Shown one piece after another: positions 1 through 46,067 of a DNA stretch of 64,000 nt. The stretch comes from Archivesica marissinica (taxonomy: Eukaryota > Mollusca > Bivalvia > Venerida > Vesicomyidae). The notes beneath the pieces are model-generated. The model saw nothing but the letters and a program-made list of their open reading frames with translations, was not told the origin of the DNA and searched no databases. The position numbers and the translations under genes were made by a program. Within the stretch, counting starts at the first letter, position 1; every line of letters starts with the position of its first letter. The stretch is taken from contig CM026398.1 in the NCBI GenBank assembly GCA_014843695.1, forward strand, positions 15,297,391 through 15,361,390, written 5' to 3'.

Positions 1-272
1 CACGTGGTTAAAGTCACATGATTGGTGAAGATGGTCACTGATATAAGTTATTCATCAACAACAATGTACATATTAAAATACACAAATATACACATATTCA
101 ACCTTGAAAATTCAACATATCAATTAAGGCAATCTACCATGAGACTCTCGACAAATTAAGACATGAAGTAGCATAATGAAACATGTAAACAGTTCCAGTA
201 AAACTTTCATAGGATATAAGATATAAGCATAATTAAATACACATGTACGTATTGACATGGGCGTATATATTC
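1..272. other. AT-rich sequence without recognised features
   Basis: No exon, SINE or tandem repeat recognised. Confidence 0.4.
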
Positions 273-782
273 TTAAAGCGACAAAACATCAGTGAAAACA
301 CACATTTCTACACAATGTATAATTAATTATATGGTATAATAATATTTTCTGTTTTCCAAATATTTGCCTCAAATTACTGAATTTTTCAATTAATAAACAA
401 ACGTCGTATACGCGGTTTGTTGACATAACAAAATAATGTAAACATCCATGCGTAATACAACTAGTGTATCCTGAATAACACGATTTATGTTACATATTTA
501 CGGTTATATCTCACATTTATGCCTACTTATGTGTAGAATATTCTTAGTTAAATTATCTCTAAGCGACATTATCTCGCGTTTAGTATTGACTCCGATGACA
601 AACAAACGTCAATTCAGGAGCATGGATGACCGTTATATGAAATCATACTTTCAATCCACAAAAACACTGTTTATTGATTCAATGTTAGTGTTCGAATGTA
701 TTCGGAAGAATTTGTAGTAGCAATGCATTTATACATGAAAACATGCATTTTATTTGCTTTTTGCGATGTAATGTCGCTTTAA
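273..782 (+). mobile_element. TTAA-flanked MITE, family M3, copy 1
   Basis: About 510 bp bounded by TTAA. Terminal inverted repeats are TTAAAGCGACA-AACATC on the left and the complement of TTAAAGCGACATTACATC on the right. TTAA duplication and short TIRs suggest a non-autonomous piggyBac-like element. Open frames inside (e.g. 487-717) recur in all copies as decayed frames and show no domain. Confidence 0.65.
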
Positions 783-1291
783 AGCGACCCTACATCGGTG
801 AAAACGCAAATGTCTGTAGAATTTAATTTGCTATTATATGGTAGAATTTTTTTCCAACTATTTGCCTCAAAATCTGAGTATTTCAACAAATAAACAAACG
901 TCGTATACGCGGTTTGTTTACATAACATAATAATGTAAATAAGGTCGACATTCGTGCGTAATACAAAGCATTTATCCTGAATAACACGAGTTATGCTACA
1001 TATTTACCGTTATATCTCACATGACTGCCTATGCATATTTATTAATCTTAATTAAATTATCTCTAAACGGAAGTATCGCGTGTTTAATATTGACTTCAAT
1101 GACAACACACGTCAATTCAGGAGCCTGGATGACGTTATTTGAAATCCTACTTTCACGTTTAAAAGTTTGTATACCACAAAAACACTGTAAATTGATTCAA
1201 TGTTAGTGTTCGGTGTATTCCGAAGAAGTTGTAGTAGCAATACGTGAAAAAATGCATTTTATTTGCTTTTTGCGATGTAATTCCGCTTTAA
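779..1291 (+). mobile_element. TTAA-flanked MITE, family M3, copy 2 (tandem with copy 1)
   Basis: A second copy in the same orientation shares its left TTAA with the right end of copy 1. Internal sequence matches copy 1 throughout, e.g. the cgtcgtatacgcggtttgt motif. The right end is GATGTAATTCCGCTTTAA. Confidence 0.65.
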
Positions 1292-1913
1292 GGATAGGGT
1301 CCCAATAAATAACTTTAAAAGTTATTATGTTTATTTCTCAACCCCACGGACAATAAATACTACAGCATTCATTGGTAGTTGTAATTGATTTTATATGGCA
1401 ACTCTTTTCGAACATATAATAGTATTAAAGCAGTTACTGGTGTTGGTGTCATAACAGTTACTGATGTTGAACATTTTACGATTAACTTAAATACAACCTT
1501 TTGACGGCCTGTGAATTAATTGCACCAGTCACTGAACTGGAACACAATATAATTCATGAAAACTGTTCGTGGTTGCTATGAAAAACTGATTTCACTATTG
1601 ACTCCGGATGTCAGAAAGTTAATACAAAGTTACAGAGGTATACCTTTTCAGAAACTACAAGGTGCATGGGTTATGTCCTGATTATGTATGTGCATTACAT
1701 AAAGCCAGATTAGATATTGTAATACAATTATAACATTTCAATATACAGATGGCATTGATTCTCCGGATTTGAGGAAATTAAATTAATAAAACTCGTTTCT
1801 TTTTTCAGATCTGATATTGTAATCAAAACTGGGCTTGAGTTCCATGCCGCAGGTAGGGTGATGACTAATCCAGTGTAACTGACTGACTAATAACAGCAAG
1901 AACAATAGCAAAA
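1292..1913. other. Unassigned sequence
   Basis: No exon consistent with the kinase, no SINE head and no tandem repeat seen. Confidence 0.4.
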
Positions 1914-4494
1914 CAAGATAGCAAACCTTCGTCACGCTGTTAAATGTCCATCCAAGATAGGAATACTTCGTCACGCTGTTAAATGTCCATCCACGATAGG
2001 AAAACTTCGTCACGCTGTTAAATGTCCATCCAAGATAGGAATACTTCGTCACGCTGTTAATTGTCCATCCGAGATAGCAAACTACCGCCATGCTGTTAAA
2101 TGTCCATCCGAGATAGCAATACTTCGTCACGCTGTTAAATGTCCATCCAAGATAGGAATACTTCGTCACGCTGTTAAATGTTCATCCAAGATAGGAATAC
2201 TTCGTCACTCTGTTAAATGTCCATCCGAGATAGCAAACTACCGCCATGCTGTTAAATGTCCATCCGAGATAGCAATACTTCGTCACGCTGTTAAATGTCC
2301 ATCCAAGATAGCAATACTTCGTCACGCTGTTAAATGTCCATCCAAGATAGGAATACTTCGTCACGCTGTTAAATGTCCATCCAAGATAGGAATACTTCGT
2401 CACGCTGTTAAATGTCCATCCAAGATAGCAATACTTCGTCACGCTGTTAAATGTCCATCCACGATAGGAAAACTTCGTCACGCTGTTAAATGTCCATCCA
2501 AGATAGGAATACTTCGTCACGCTGTTAAATGTTCATCCAAGATAGGAATACTTCGTCACTCTGTTAAATGTCCATCCGAGATAGCAAACTACCGCCATGC
2601 TGTTAAATGTCCATCCGAGATAGCAATACTTCGTCACGCTGTTAAATGTCCATCCAAGATAGCAATACTTCGTCACGCTGTTAAATGTCCATCCAAGATA
2701 GCAATACTTCGTCACGCTGTTAAATGTCCATCCAAGATAGGAATACTTCGTCACGCTGTTAAATGTCCATCCAAGATAGGAATACTTCGTCACGCTGTTA
2801 AATGTCCATCTAAGATAGGAATACTTCGTCACGCTGTTAAATGTCCATCCAAGATAGCAATACTTCGTCACGCTGTTAAATGTCCATCCAAGATAGCAAT
2901 ACTTCGTCACGCTGTTAAATGTCCATCCAAGATAGGAATACTTCGTCACGATGTTAAATGTCCATCCACGATAGGAATACTTCGTCACGCTGTTAAATGT
3001 CCATCCAAGATAGGAATACTTCGTCACGCTGTTAAATGTCCATCCGAGAGGCAAACTACCGCCATGCTGTTAAATGTCCATCCGAGATAGCAATACTTCG
3101 TCACGGTGTTAAATGTCCATCCAAGATAGGAATACTTCGTCACGCTGTTAAATATCCATCCAAGATAGGAATACTTCGTCACGCTGTTAAATGTCCATCC
3201 GAGATAGCAAACTACCGCCATGCTGTTAAATGTCCATCCGAGATAGCAATACTTCGTCACGCTGTTAAATGTCCATCCAAGATAGGAATACTTCGTCACG
3301 CTGTTAAATGTCCATCCAAGATAGGAATACTTCGTCACGCTGTTAAATGTCCATCTAAGATAGGAATACTTCGTCACGCTGTTAAATGTCCATCCAAGAT
3401 AGGAATACTTCGTCACGCTGTTAAATGTCCATCCAAGATAGCAATACTTCGTCACGCTGGTAAATGTCCATCCAAGATAGCAATACTTCGTCACGCTGTT
3501 AAATGTCCATCCAAGATAGGAATACTTCGTCACGATGTTAAATGTCCATCCAAGATAGGAATACTTCGTCACGCTGTTAAATGTCCATCCAAGATAGGAA
3601 TACTTCGTCACGCTGTTAAATGTCCATCCGACATAGCAAACTACCGCCATGCTGTTAAATGTCCATCCGAGATAGCAATACTTCGTCACGCTGTTAAATG
3701 TCCATCCAAGATAGGAATACTTCGTCACGATGTTAAATGTCCATCCAAGATAGGAATACTTCGTCAGGCTGTTAAATGTCCATCCAAGATAGGAATACTT
3801 CGTCACGCTGTTAAATGTCCATCCGACATAGCAAACTACCGCCATGCTGTTAAATGTCCATCCGAGATAGCAAACTACCGCCATGCTGTTAAATGTCCAT
3901 CCGAGATAGCAATACTTCGTCACGCTATTAAATGTCCATCCAAGATAGCAATACTTCGTCACGCTGTTAAATGTCCATCCAAGATAGCAATACTTCGTCA
4001 CGCTGTTAAATGTCCATCCAAGATAGTAAACCTCCGTCACGCTGTTAAATGTCCATCCGAGATAGCAACATCCGCCATGCGGTTAAATGTCCATCCGAGA
4101 TAGCAAACTACCGCCATGCTGTTAAATGTCCATCCAAGATAGGAATACTTCGTCACGCTGTTAAATGTCCATCCAAGATAGGAATACTTCGTCACCATGT
4201 TAAATGTCCATCCAAGATAGGAATACTTCGTCACGCTGTTAAATGTCCATCCAAGATTGGAATACTTCGCCACGCTGTTAAATGTCCATCCAAGATAGGA
4301 ATACTTCGTCACGCTGTTAAATGTCCATCCGAGATAGCAAACTACCGTCACGCTATTAAATGTCCATCCAAGATAGCAATACTTCGTCACGCTGTTAAAT
4401 GTCCATCCAAGATAGCAAACCTCCGTCACGCTGTTAAATTTCCATCCGAGATAGCAACATCCGCCATGCTGTTAAATGTCCATCCGAGATAGCA
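1914..4494. repeat. 39-bp tandem array, about 66 copies, cut by the gap
   Basis: Unit starts cacgctgttaaatgtccatc; period 39 bp. Two main variants alternate irregularly: ...gtcacgctg with gaatacttc, and ...gccatgctg with caaactacc. Because 39 is a multiple of three and most copies lack stops, long spurious frames appear on both strands. The array runs straight into the assembly gap, so its true length is unknown. Confidence 0.95.
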
Positions 4495-5494
4495 NNNNNN
4501 NNNNNNNNNNNNNNNNNNNNNNNNNNNNNNNNNNNNNNNNNNNNNNNNNNNNNNNNNNNNNNNNNNNNNNNNNNNNNNNNNNNNNNNNNNNNNNNNNNNN
4601 NNNNNNNNNNNNNNNNNNNNNNNNNNNNNNNNNNNNNNNNNNNNNNNNNNNNNNNNNNNNNNNNNNNNNNNNNNNNNNNNNNNNNNNNNNNNNNNNNNNN
4701 NNNNNNNNNNNNNNNNNNNNNNNNNNNNNNNNNNNNNNNNNNNNNNNNNNNNNNNNNNNNNNNNNNNNNNNNNNNNNNNNNNNNNNNNNNNNNNNNNNNN
4801 NNNNNNNNNNNNNNNNNNNNNNNNNNNNNNNNNNNNNNNNNNNNNNNNNNNNNNNNNNNNNNNNNNNNNNNNNNNNNNNNNNNNNNNNNNNNNNNNNNNN
4901 NNNNNNNNNNNNNNNNNNNNNNNNNNNNNNNNNNNNNNNNNNNNNNNNNNNNNNNNNNNNNNNNNNNNNNNNNNNNNNNNNNNNNNNNNNNNNNNNNNNN
5001 NNNNNNNNNNNNNNNNNNNNNNNNNNNNNNNNNNNNNNNNNNNNNNNNNNNNNNNNNNNNNNNNNNNNNNNNNNNNNNNNNNNNNNNNNNNNNNNNNNNN
5101 NNNNNNNNNNNNNNNNNNNNNNNNNNNNNNNNNNNNNNNNNNNNNNNNNNNNNNNNNNNNNNNNNNNNNNNNNNNNNNNNNNNNNNNNNNNNNNNNNNNN
5201 NNNNNNNNNNNNNNNNNNNNNNNNNNNNNNNNNNNNNNNNNNNNNNNNNNNNNNNNNNNNNNNNNNNNNNNNNNNNNNNNNNNNNNNNNNNNNNNNNNNN
5301 NNNNNNNNNNNNNNNNNNNNNNNNNNNNNNNNNNNNNNNNNNNNNNNNNNNNNNNNNNNNNNNNNNNNNNNNNNNNNNNNNNNNNNNNNNNNNNNNNNNN
5401 NNNNNNNNNNNNNNNNNNNNNNNNNNNNNNNNNNNNNNNNNNNNNNNNNNNNNNNNNNNNNNNNNNNNNNNNNNNNNNNNNNNNNNNNNNNNNN
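4495..5494. other. Assembly gap, 1000 N
   Basis: Exactly 1000 undetermined bases, a conventional placeholder size. A 39-bp array ends on its left and a 78-bp array begins on its right, so repeat collapse is the likely cause. Confidence 0.98.
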
Positions 5495-8400
5495 CCACCC
5501 ACCATCCAAACCAGGGTAACATTTTGTACTTCTGCTGCACTTGTGTTATAGCACAGTTCTCTTTGCTTCCTCCCACCCACCATCCAAACCAGGGTAACAT
5601 TTTGTACTTCTGCTGCACTTGTGTTATAGCACAGTTCTCTTTGCTTCCCCCCACCCACCATCCAAACCAGGGTAACATTTTGTACTTCTGCTGCACTTGT
5701 GTTATAGCACAGTTCTCTTTGCTTCCCCCCACCCACCATCCAAACCAGGGTAACATTTTGTACTTCTGCTGCACTTGTGTTATAGCACAGTTCTCTTTGC
5801 TTCCCCCCACCCACCATCCAAACCAGGGTAACATTTTGTACTTCTGCTGCACTTGTGTTATAGCACAGTTCTCTTTGCTTCCCCCCACCCACCATCCAAA
5901 CCAGGGTAACATTTTGTACTTCTGCTGCACTTGTGTTATAGCACAGTTCTCTTTGCTTCCCCCCACCCACCATCCAAACCAGGGTAACATTTTGTACTTC
6001 TGCTGCACTTGTGTTATAGCACAGTTCTCTTTGCTTCCCCCCACCCACCATCCAAACCAGGGTAACATTTTGTACTTCTGCTGCACTTGTGTTATAGCAC
6101 AGTTCTCTTTGCTTCCTCCCACCCACCATCCAAACCATGGTACTTTCGAGATCATTTGTACTTCTGCTGCTCTTGTGTTATAGCACAGTTCTCTTTGCTT
6201 CCCCCCACCCCACCATCCAAACCAGGCTAACATTTTGTACTTCTGCTGCTCTTGTGTTATAGCACAGTTCTCTTTGCTTCCCCCACCCACCATCCAAACC
6301 ATGGTAACATTTTCAAGATCAATCTGTACTTCTGCTGCTCTTGTGTTATAGCACAGTTCTCTTTGCTTCCCCCCACCCCACCACCCAAACCAGGCTAACA
6401 TGTTGTACTTCTGCTGCACTTGTGTTATAGCACAGTTCTCTTTGCTTCCCCCCACCCCACCATCCAAACCAGGCTAACATTTTCAAGATCAATCTGTACT
6501 TCTGCTGCTCTTGTGTTATAGGACAGTTCTCTTTGCTTCCTCCCACCCACCACCCAAACCAGGGTAACATTTGTACTTCTGCTGCACTTGTGTTATAGCA
6601 CAGTTCTCTTTGCTTCCCCCCACCCCACCATCCAAACCAGGCTAACATTTTTCAAGATCAATCTGTACTTCTGCTGCTCTTGTGTTATAGCACAGTTCTC
6701 TTTGCTTCCCCCACCCCACCATCCAAACCAGGGTAACATTTTCAAGTATCTGTACTTCTGCTGCTCTTGTGTTATAGCACAGTTCTCTTTGCTTCCCCCC
6801 CCCCACCATCCAAACCAGGGTAACATTTTCAAGATATATCTGTACTTCTGCTGCACTTGTGTTATAGCACAGTTCTCTTTGCTTCCCCCCACCCCACCAT
6901 CCAAACCAGGGTAACATTTCAAGATCAATCTGTACTTCTGCTGCTCTTGTGTTATAGCACAGTTCTCTTTGCTTCCCCCCACCTCACCATCCAAACCAGG
7001 GTAACATTTTCAAGATCAATCTGTACTTCTGCTGCTCTTGTGTTATAGCACAGTTCTCTTTGCTTCCCCCCACCCACCATCCAAACCAGGGTAACATTTT
7101 GTTTGTACTTCTGCTGCTCTTGTGTTATAGCACAGTTCTCTTTGCTTCTCCCCACCCACCATCCAAACCAGGGTAACATTTTGTACTTCTGCTGCACTTG
7201 TGTTATAGCACAGTTCTCTTTGCTTCCTCCCACCCACCATCCAAACCAGGGTAACATTTTGTACTTCTGCTGCACTTGTGTTATAGCACAGTTCTCTTTG
7301 CTTCCCCCCACCCACCATCCAAACCAGGGTAACATTTTGTACTTCTGCTGCACTTGTGTTATAGCACAGTTCTCTTTGCTTCCTCCCACCCACCATCCAA
7401 ACCAGGCTAACATTTTGTACTTCTGCTGCACTTGTGTTATAGCACAGTTCTCTTTGCTTCCCCCCACCCCACCATCCCAAACCAGGCTAACATTTTGTAC
7501 TTCTGCTGCACTTGTGTTATAACACAGTTCTCTTTGCTTCCCCCCACCCCACCATCCAAACCATGCTAACATTTTCAAGATCAATCTGTACTTCTGCTGC
7601 TCTTGTGTTATAGCACAGTTCTCTTTGCTTCCCCCCACCCCACCACCCAAACCAGGCTAACATTTTGTACTTCTGCTGCACTTGTGTTATAACACAGTTC
7701 TCTTTGCTTCCCCCACCCCCCATCCAAACCATGCTAACATTTTCAAGATCAATCTGTACTTCTGCTGCTCTTGTGTTATAGCACAGTTCTCTTTGCTTCC
7801 CCCCACCCCACCACCCAAACCAGGCTAACATGTTGTACTTCTGCTGCACTTGTGTTATAGCACAGTTCTCTTTGCTTCCCCCCACCCCACCATCCAAACC
7901 AGGCTAACATTTTCAAGATCATTCTACTTCTGCTGCTCTGTGTTATAGCACAGTTCTCTTTGCTTCCCCCCACCCCACCATCCAAACCTACATTTTCAAG
8001 ATCAATCTGTACTTCTGCTGCTCTTGTTTATAGCACAGTTCTCTTTGCTTCCCCCCACCTCACCACAATACAGGGTAACATTTTCAAGATCTATCTGTAC
8101 TTCTGCTGCTGCTTGTGTTATAGCACAGTTCTCTTTGCTTCCCCCCACCCACCATCCAAACCAGGGTAACATTTTCAAGATCTATCTGTACTTCTGCTGC
8201 TCTTGTGTTATAGCCAGTTCTCTTTGCTTCCCCCCACCCCACCATCGGGTTTTTGTTTGTTTTGTGTTTGTTTTGGTTTTTTGTTTTGGGTTTTTGTTTG
8301 TTTTGTGTTGTGTTTGGTTTTTTGTTTGGTTTTTGTTTTGTTTTGTGTTTGTGTTTGGTTTTTTGTTTGGGTTTTTGTTTGTTTTGTGTTTTTGTTTGGT

Positions 8401-9269
8401 TTTTTGTTGGTTTTTGTTTTGTGTTGTGTTTGTTTTTTGTTTTGTTTTTGTTTGTTTTGTGTTTGTTTGGTTTTTTGTTGGTTGTTGTTTTGTGTTGTGT
8501 TTTGGTTTTTTGTTTGGTTTTTGTTTGTTTTGTGTTTGTGTTTGGTTTTTTGTTTGGTTTTGTTTGTTTTGTGTTTGTGTTTGGTTTTTTGTTTTGGTTT
8601 TTGTTTTGTTTTGTGTTGTGTTTGGTTTTTTGTTTGGGTTTTTCAAGATCTATCTGTACTTCTGCTGCTCTTGTGTTATAGCACAGTTCTCTTTGCTTCC
8701 CCCCCCCACCATCAAACAGGGTAACATTTTCAAGATCAATCTGTACTTCTGCTGCTCTTGTGTTATAGCACAGTTCTCTTTGCTTCCCCCCACCCACCAT
8801 CCAAACCAGGGTAACATTTTCAAGATCTATCTGTACTTCTGCTGCTCTTGTGTTATAGCACAGTTCTCTTTGCTTCCCCCACCCACCATCCAAACCAGGG
8901 TAACATTTTCAAGATCTATCTGTACTTCTGCTGCTCTTGTGTTATAGCACAGTTCTCTTTGCTTCCCCCCCCCCCACCATCCAAACCAGGGTAACATTTT
9001 CAAGATCTATCTGTACTTCTGCTGCTCTTGTGTTATAGCACAGTTCTCTTTGCTTCCCCCTACCCCACCATCCAAACCAGGGTAACATTTTCAAGATCAA
9101 TCTGTACTTCTGCTGCACTTGTGTTAGAGCACAGTTCTCTTTGCTCCCCCCACACCACTATCCAAACCAGCTAACATTTTTGTACTTCAGCTGCACTTGT
9201 GCTATAGCACAGTTCTCTTTGCTTCCCCCCCCCCCCACCCCCACCATCCAAACCAGGGTAACATTTTCA
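5495..9269. repeat. 78-bp tandem array (longer variants), interrupted by a G/T block
   Basis: Unit contains gtaacattttgtacttctgc, the motif ttatagcacagttctctttg and a C-rich tract. Copies at 5495-6140 are nearly identical with period 78. Later copies carry an extra tcaagatcaatc-type segment (about 90 bp). Copies become more divergent toward 9269. Long frames through it have no protein character beyond the repeat. Confidence 0.95.
8247..8643. repeat. G/T-only minisatellite inside the 78-bp array
   Basis: About 397 bases containing only G and T on this strand, with imperfect units of about 40-46 bp built from gtttttgtttgttttgtg and ggttttttgtttgg. It replaces the caaaccagggtaac part of one monomer: accatc precedes it and tttcaagatc follows. 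Could be real or a consensus-sequence error. Confidence 0.85.
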
Positions 9270-9336
9270 AGAGAAATAAATAATGATTGTTGTAATTCAA
9301 TTACATACACGACATGTGGAGTATCCCTATTTTAGA

Positions 9337-9480
9337 GTGTGTGTTTTACGTTTATCGTCGCTACCGGTTGCGACGCCTCCTGAAGAGATTAGTCATTTTT
9401 AAAATTAGAAATTAGTTCTTTTACGTGCACAAGGCCTTGGTTTAAAGTCCCAACTGAAAGACTGTCTAGAAGGCTGTCCC
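9337..9480 (-). mobile_element. SINE-B fragment
   Basis: Minus-strand tail matching the full copy at 49511-49801: the complement of the caaccggtagcgacgata segment, then the gtgcacgtaaaag and gactttaaaccgagg parts, with internal deletions. The head is lost. Confidence 0.55.
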
Positions 9481-9643
9481 CTAGAGGTTCAAATTAAAGA
9501 GTGAAGTTTGATCAGGATGTGTTGTCCGTGGTCTAGTTGTATAGCATCAGATTTGGATTTTGATGATATAATTGCTGTACATACAATATATGTATATATT
9601 TACCTTCATGGTGTTTCTTCAAATGTAGTTATTTGTAATACAG

Positions 9644-43012
<33,369 letters not shown>

Positions 43013-43399
43013 AATATTACCTTGACAGCCTATATAGTTGTCAGTTAGAGGATCTCGTAAGAAAAGATCAAGGAAGAAGTGTCAAAAATCCCAGATTGAG
43101 AGTATATTTGGGGCAGCTCTAGATGGCAGCATCGGGATGCATGTCGTGTATAAATATGACAAATAGAAACAGCGAGATGGTCAATTGAGCCAGTTATTAT
43201 GCGTCATGTAGGCTGTTCCAGCAGATATTTCATGTTGGATGAACGGAATCTGTCATTGTATAGAGTAAATAGGAATATTTTTGACACATACGCACAACTG
43301 TAATACGCACTGTAACAATTTTTTATAAATAGTAACAACCAAGTGCCATAACCTACTTTTGGTCAGTTATTTCACTGATATTATTTACTTCAGTAAGAT
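43013..43399 (+). other. Probable start of the kinase 3' untranslated region
   Basis: Sequence after the stop codon, without open frames or recognisable repeats. No AATAAA is obvious before the 18-bp array that follows; the first convincing AATAAA I see is near 44546, which would place that array inside the 3' UTR. The transcript end is not established. Confidence 0.35.
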
Positions 43400-44265
43400 T
43401 TTTTACTTCACCGAGGTTATTTACTTCCCTGAGGTTAACTTGCTTCACTGAGGTTATTTACTTCACCCAATTCATTAAACTTATTTGCTTCACTGAGGTT
43501 ATTCACTTCACCCAATTCATTAAACTTATTTGCTTCATCGAGGTTATTTACTTCATCAAAGTTATTTACTTCATTGAGGTTATTTACTTCACTGAGGTTA
43601 TTTACTTCACTGAGGTTATTTACTTCACTGAGGTTATTAATTTCATTGAGGTTATTTACTTAATTGAGGTTATTTACTTAATTGAGGTTATTTACTTCAT
43701 TGAGGTTATTTACTTCACTGAGGTTATTTACTTCACTGATGTTATTAATTTCATTGAGGTTATTTACTTAATTGAGGTTATTTACTTAATTGAGGTTATT
43801 TACTTCATTGAGGTTATTTACTTAATTGAGGTTATTTACTTAATTGAGGCTATTTACTTCATCAAGGTTATTTACTTCATTGAGGTTATTTACTTCACTG
43901 AGTTTTGGGTTTTTTTGGGTTTTTTTGGGTTTTTTTTTGGGTTTTTTTGGTTTTTTTTTGGGTTTTTTTTGTGTTTTTTTTTGGGTTTTTTTTTGGGTTA
44001 TTTACTTAATTGAGGTTATTTACTTCATTGAGGTTATTTACTTAATTGAGGTTATTTACTTAATTGAGGCTATTTACTTCATCGAGGTTATTTACTTCAT
44101 TGAGGTTATTTACTTCACAGAGGTTATTTACTTCATTGAGGTTATTTACTTCATTGAGGTTATTCACTTCATTGATGTTATTTACTTCATCAAGGGTATT
44201 TACTTCATTGAGGTTATTTACTTCACAGAGGTTATTTACTTCACAGAGGTTATTTAGTTTGCTCA
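43400..44265. repeat. 18-bp tandem array downstream of the kinase stop codon
   Basis: Unit gaggttatttacttcaYt with ttaattgag and ttcatcaag variants, about 45 copies. It contains a G/T block at 43901-43998. Confidence 0.92.
43901..43998. repeat. GGG-T(7-9) block inside the 18-bp array
   Basis: Runs of GGG alternate with seven to nine T, about nine times, with no A or C. It begins inside one 18-bp monomer and resumes at ggttatttac. Confidence 0.85.
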
Positions 44266-44289
44266 CAACTTGAACACTTGTTTATCAAC

Positions 44290-44525
44290 ATGTATATAAC
44301 TTTATAAAGTTAGTATGTAATGCATTTACTGGCATCTATAAACGACATTCATTCCAGCATTTATATTCTGTTGTCAACAAGATTTTCATTGTGCAATTCC
44401 AAGAAAGTTTGTATGTCATGCATTTACTGGCATCTATAAACGACATTCATTCCAGCATTTATATTCTGTTGTCAACAAGATTTTCATTGTGCAATTCCAA
44501 GAAAGTTTGTATGTGGTGCATTTAT
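44290..44525. repeat. Direct duplication of about 112 bp
   Basis: gcatttactggcatctataa, cgacattcattccagcattt and attctgttgtcaacaagatt occur twice (about 44322 and 44420), with tgtgcaattccaagaaagtt after each. Confidence 0.8.
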
Positions 44526-44784
44526 TTGCTGCTTGTTTTTCATGAAATAAATCAGTGTGTAAATCAAAGGCTATAAATACCTCAAATGTGTGTAGCAGAC
44601 GACGAATTATTGATGTGTTTTTCTTATTTGTAACTGAAAACTCTGGAAATATTTCAATGAATTTCATTAGAATTGTGTCGTTATGACATATTGACTGTTA
44701 TATCCTCCGCAAGCATGCATCGTTAAGAATCATTGCAGTATTATTTTGTTTGTTGGTCGAGAATTTCGCCGTTGAACACATGTT

Positions 44785-45316
44785 CAGGGCTTATTCTAGA
44801 GGGTGACCAATGTAGGCGCCCCTATGGACCCTGACTTCGCCCAAAAAATATAATATGTTGTTTTTTTTTACAATTTCCTACAAAATATTGTCCAGTAAAA
44901 TACACTGGCCCATTATAAAGCACTGCTTCTATTCATATGTTCTATTTAACCCATTCAACCCCAAGTAACTGACATGGACTGGTGCGTGATATTTTCAGAC
45001 CAATAAATTAATAAGAAAATTACCTTTGGACCAGTTCATTTATCAAAATGGGTAATTTTATCTAAAAATAGTAATAATTATTACTGGCAAAAAAGTGCAG
45101 ATCCTGATGAGACGGCTCGTCACGAGCCGGCTCATCTGGATCTACACTTTTCATAAGCCTATTTAGAGGCCTGTGGGGTTGAAAGGGTTAATGGTCATAC
45201 TGTGTATGTTAACCCTATTTTGTTGAATTATATAATTATATTAAATAACACTGTTTAAAGACGCAATCGCACGCTTTCTCACTTCTCCCAAACATTCTGA
45301 CCTAGAATGAACCCTG
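44785..45316 (+). mobile_element. hAT-like MITE H1, split by MITE M1
   Basis: gggcttattctagagggtga ... cactggcccattataaagca to tctatt, then M1, then atggtcatactgtgtatgtt ... ctagaatgaaccctg. CATGTTCA lies directly on both sides (about 44781 and 45317), an 8-bp duplication that assigns H1 to hAT. Confidence 0.78.
44946..45191 (+). mobile_element. MITE M1 inserted at TTAA of H1
   Basis: Intact 246-bp M1 with palindromic core, TTAA at 44946-44949 and 45188-45191. The H1 copy at 12709 has a single TTAA at the same point. Confidence 0.88.
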
Positions 45317-45578
45317 CATGTTCATCTATACTTAAGCTTTAGAAGTTCTTGGCCGATTTCCATTGTTTATCAACTCTTTTGCATGCTGTCAAAAAAGGCT
45401 ATAAATAGTTCAAATAATTGTAGCGGACAACAATTCATCAATGTGTTCGTCAGATTTATAACTGGAAATATGTCGTGTGTCGTTATGAAATTCTGTGACA
45501 TATTTGACTGTTATTTTCACCGCTAGCAAGCAAAGAGTTAACGGCAGGTAAAACATGGGGTTGTAATTGATAACGTAG

Positions 45579-45845
45579 TTCGCCTCCGTGGTCGAGTGGT
45601 TAAGGTCGCTGACTTGTATATCACTATAACCTATCATCACTGATGGTCACGGGTTCGAGCCCTGCTCAGGCCGTGTCTCATTTATATGAAAAAGTTGGCA
45701 ATTTCTTACGGAGGTTGGTGCACCCAAGTACTGGTTAACCGCTGGAGCCTGCCCAGGAAAGGTGTTGTTAGGTAAACTGCCCGCCGGCGATATAGACGGA
45801 AATGGTGCCGATGCAGGCGTAAAACCCGAAATATAACATAACATA
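45579..45845 (+). mobile_element. SINE-C, full length, 15-bp target duplication
   Basis: Head gcctccgtggtcgagtggtt, B-box gggttcgagccctgc, body and ataacata tail. Duplication TAATTGATAACGTAG at 45564-45578 and 45846-45860. The perfect duplication suggests a young insertion. Confidence 0.9.
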
Positions 45846-46067
45846 TAATTGATAACGTAGGTGTATGATTAGCCTGGGAACAGGCATAATTATATTTTGC
45901 CTGGTCAGTTCAAATAAATATAGTTTAACACCGATACTATTAATTGGGCCGTATTGAGCTTCTGATAATATGTCATTTTGCCAGAAGTTAAAAAGTGAAA
46001 AATTGACAGACTGGAACCCAGGCTAGTCTATGATGCACATGCTGTTGGGGCAGAATCTTGTGTACGG

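Noticed and set aside
487..717. 76-codon frame and its relative at 1021-1206
   Set aside because: Both lie at the same place in two copies of MITE M3 and have decayed differently.
1914..4494. CRISPR-like appearance of regular repeats
   Set aside because: There are no unique spacers between repeats; units are contiguous and the genome is eukaryotic.
4426..6467. Open frames of 570 and 677 codons on the minus strand
   Set aside because: Half of their length is undetermined bases in the assembly gap, and the rest is array sequence.
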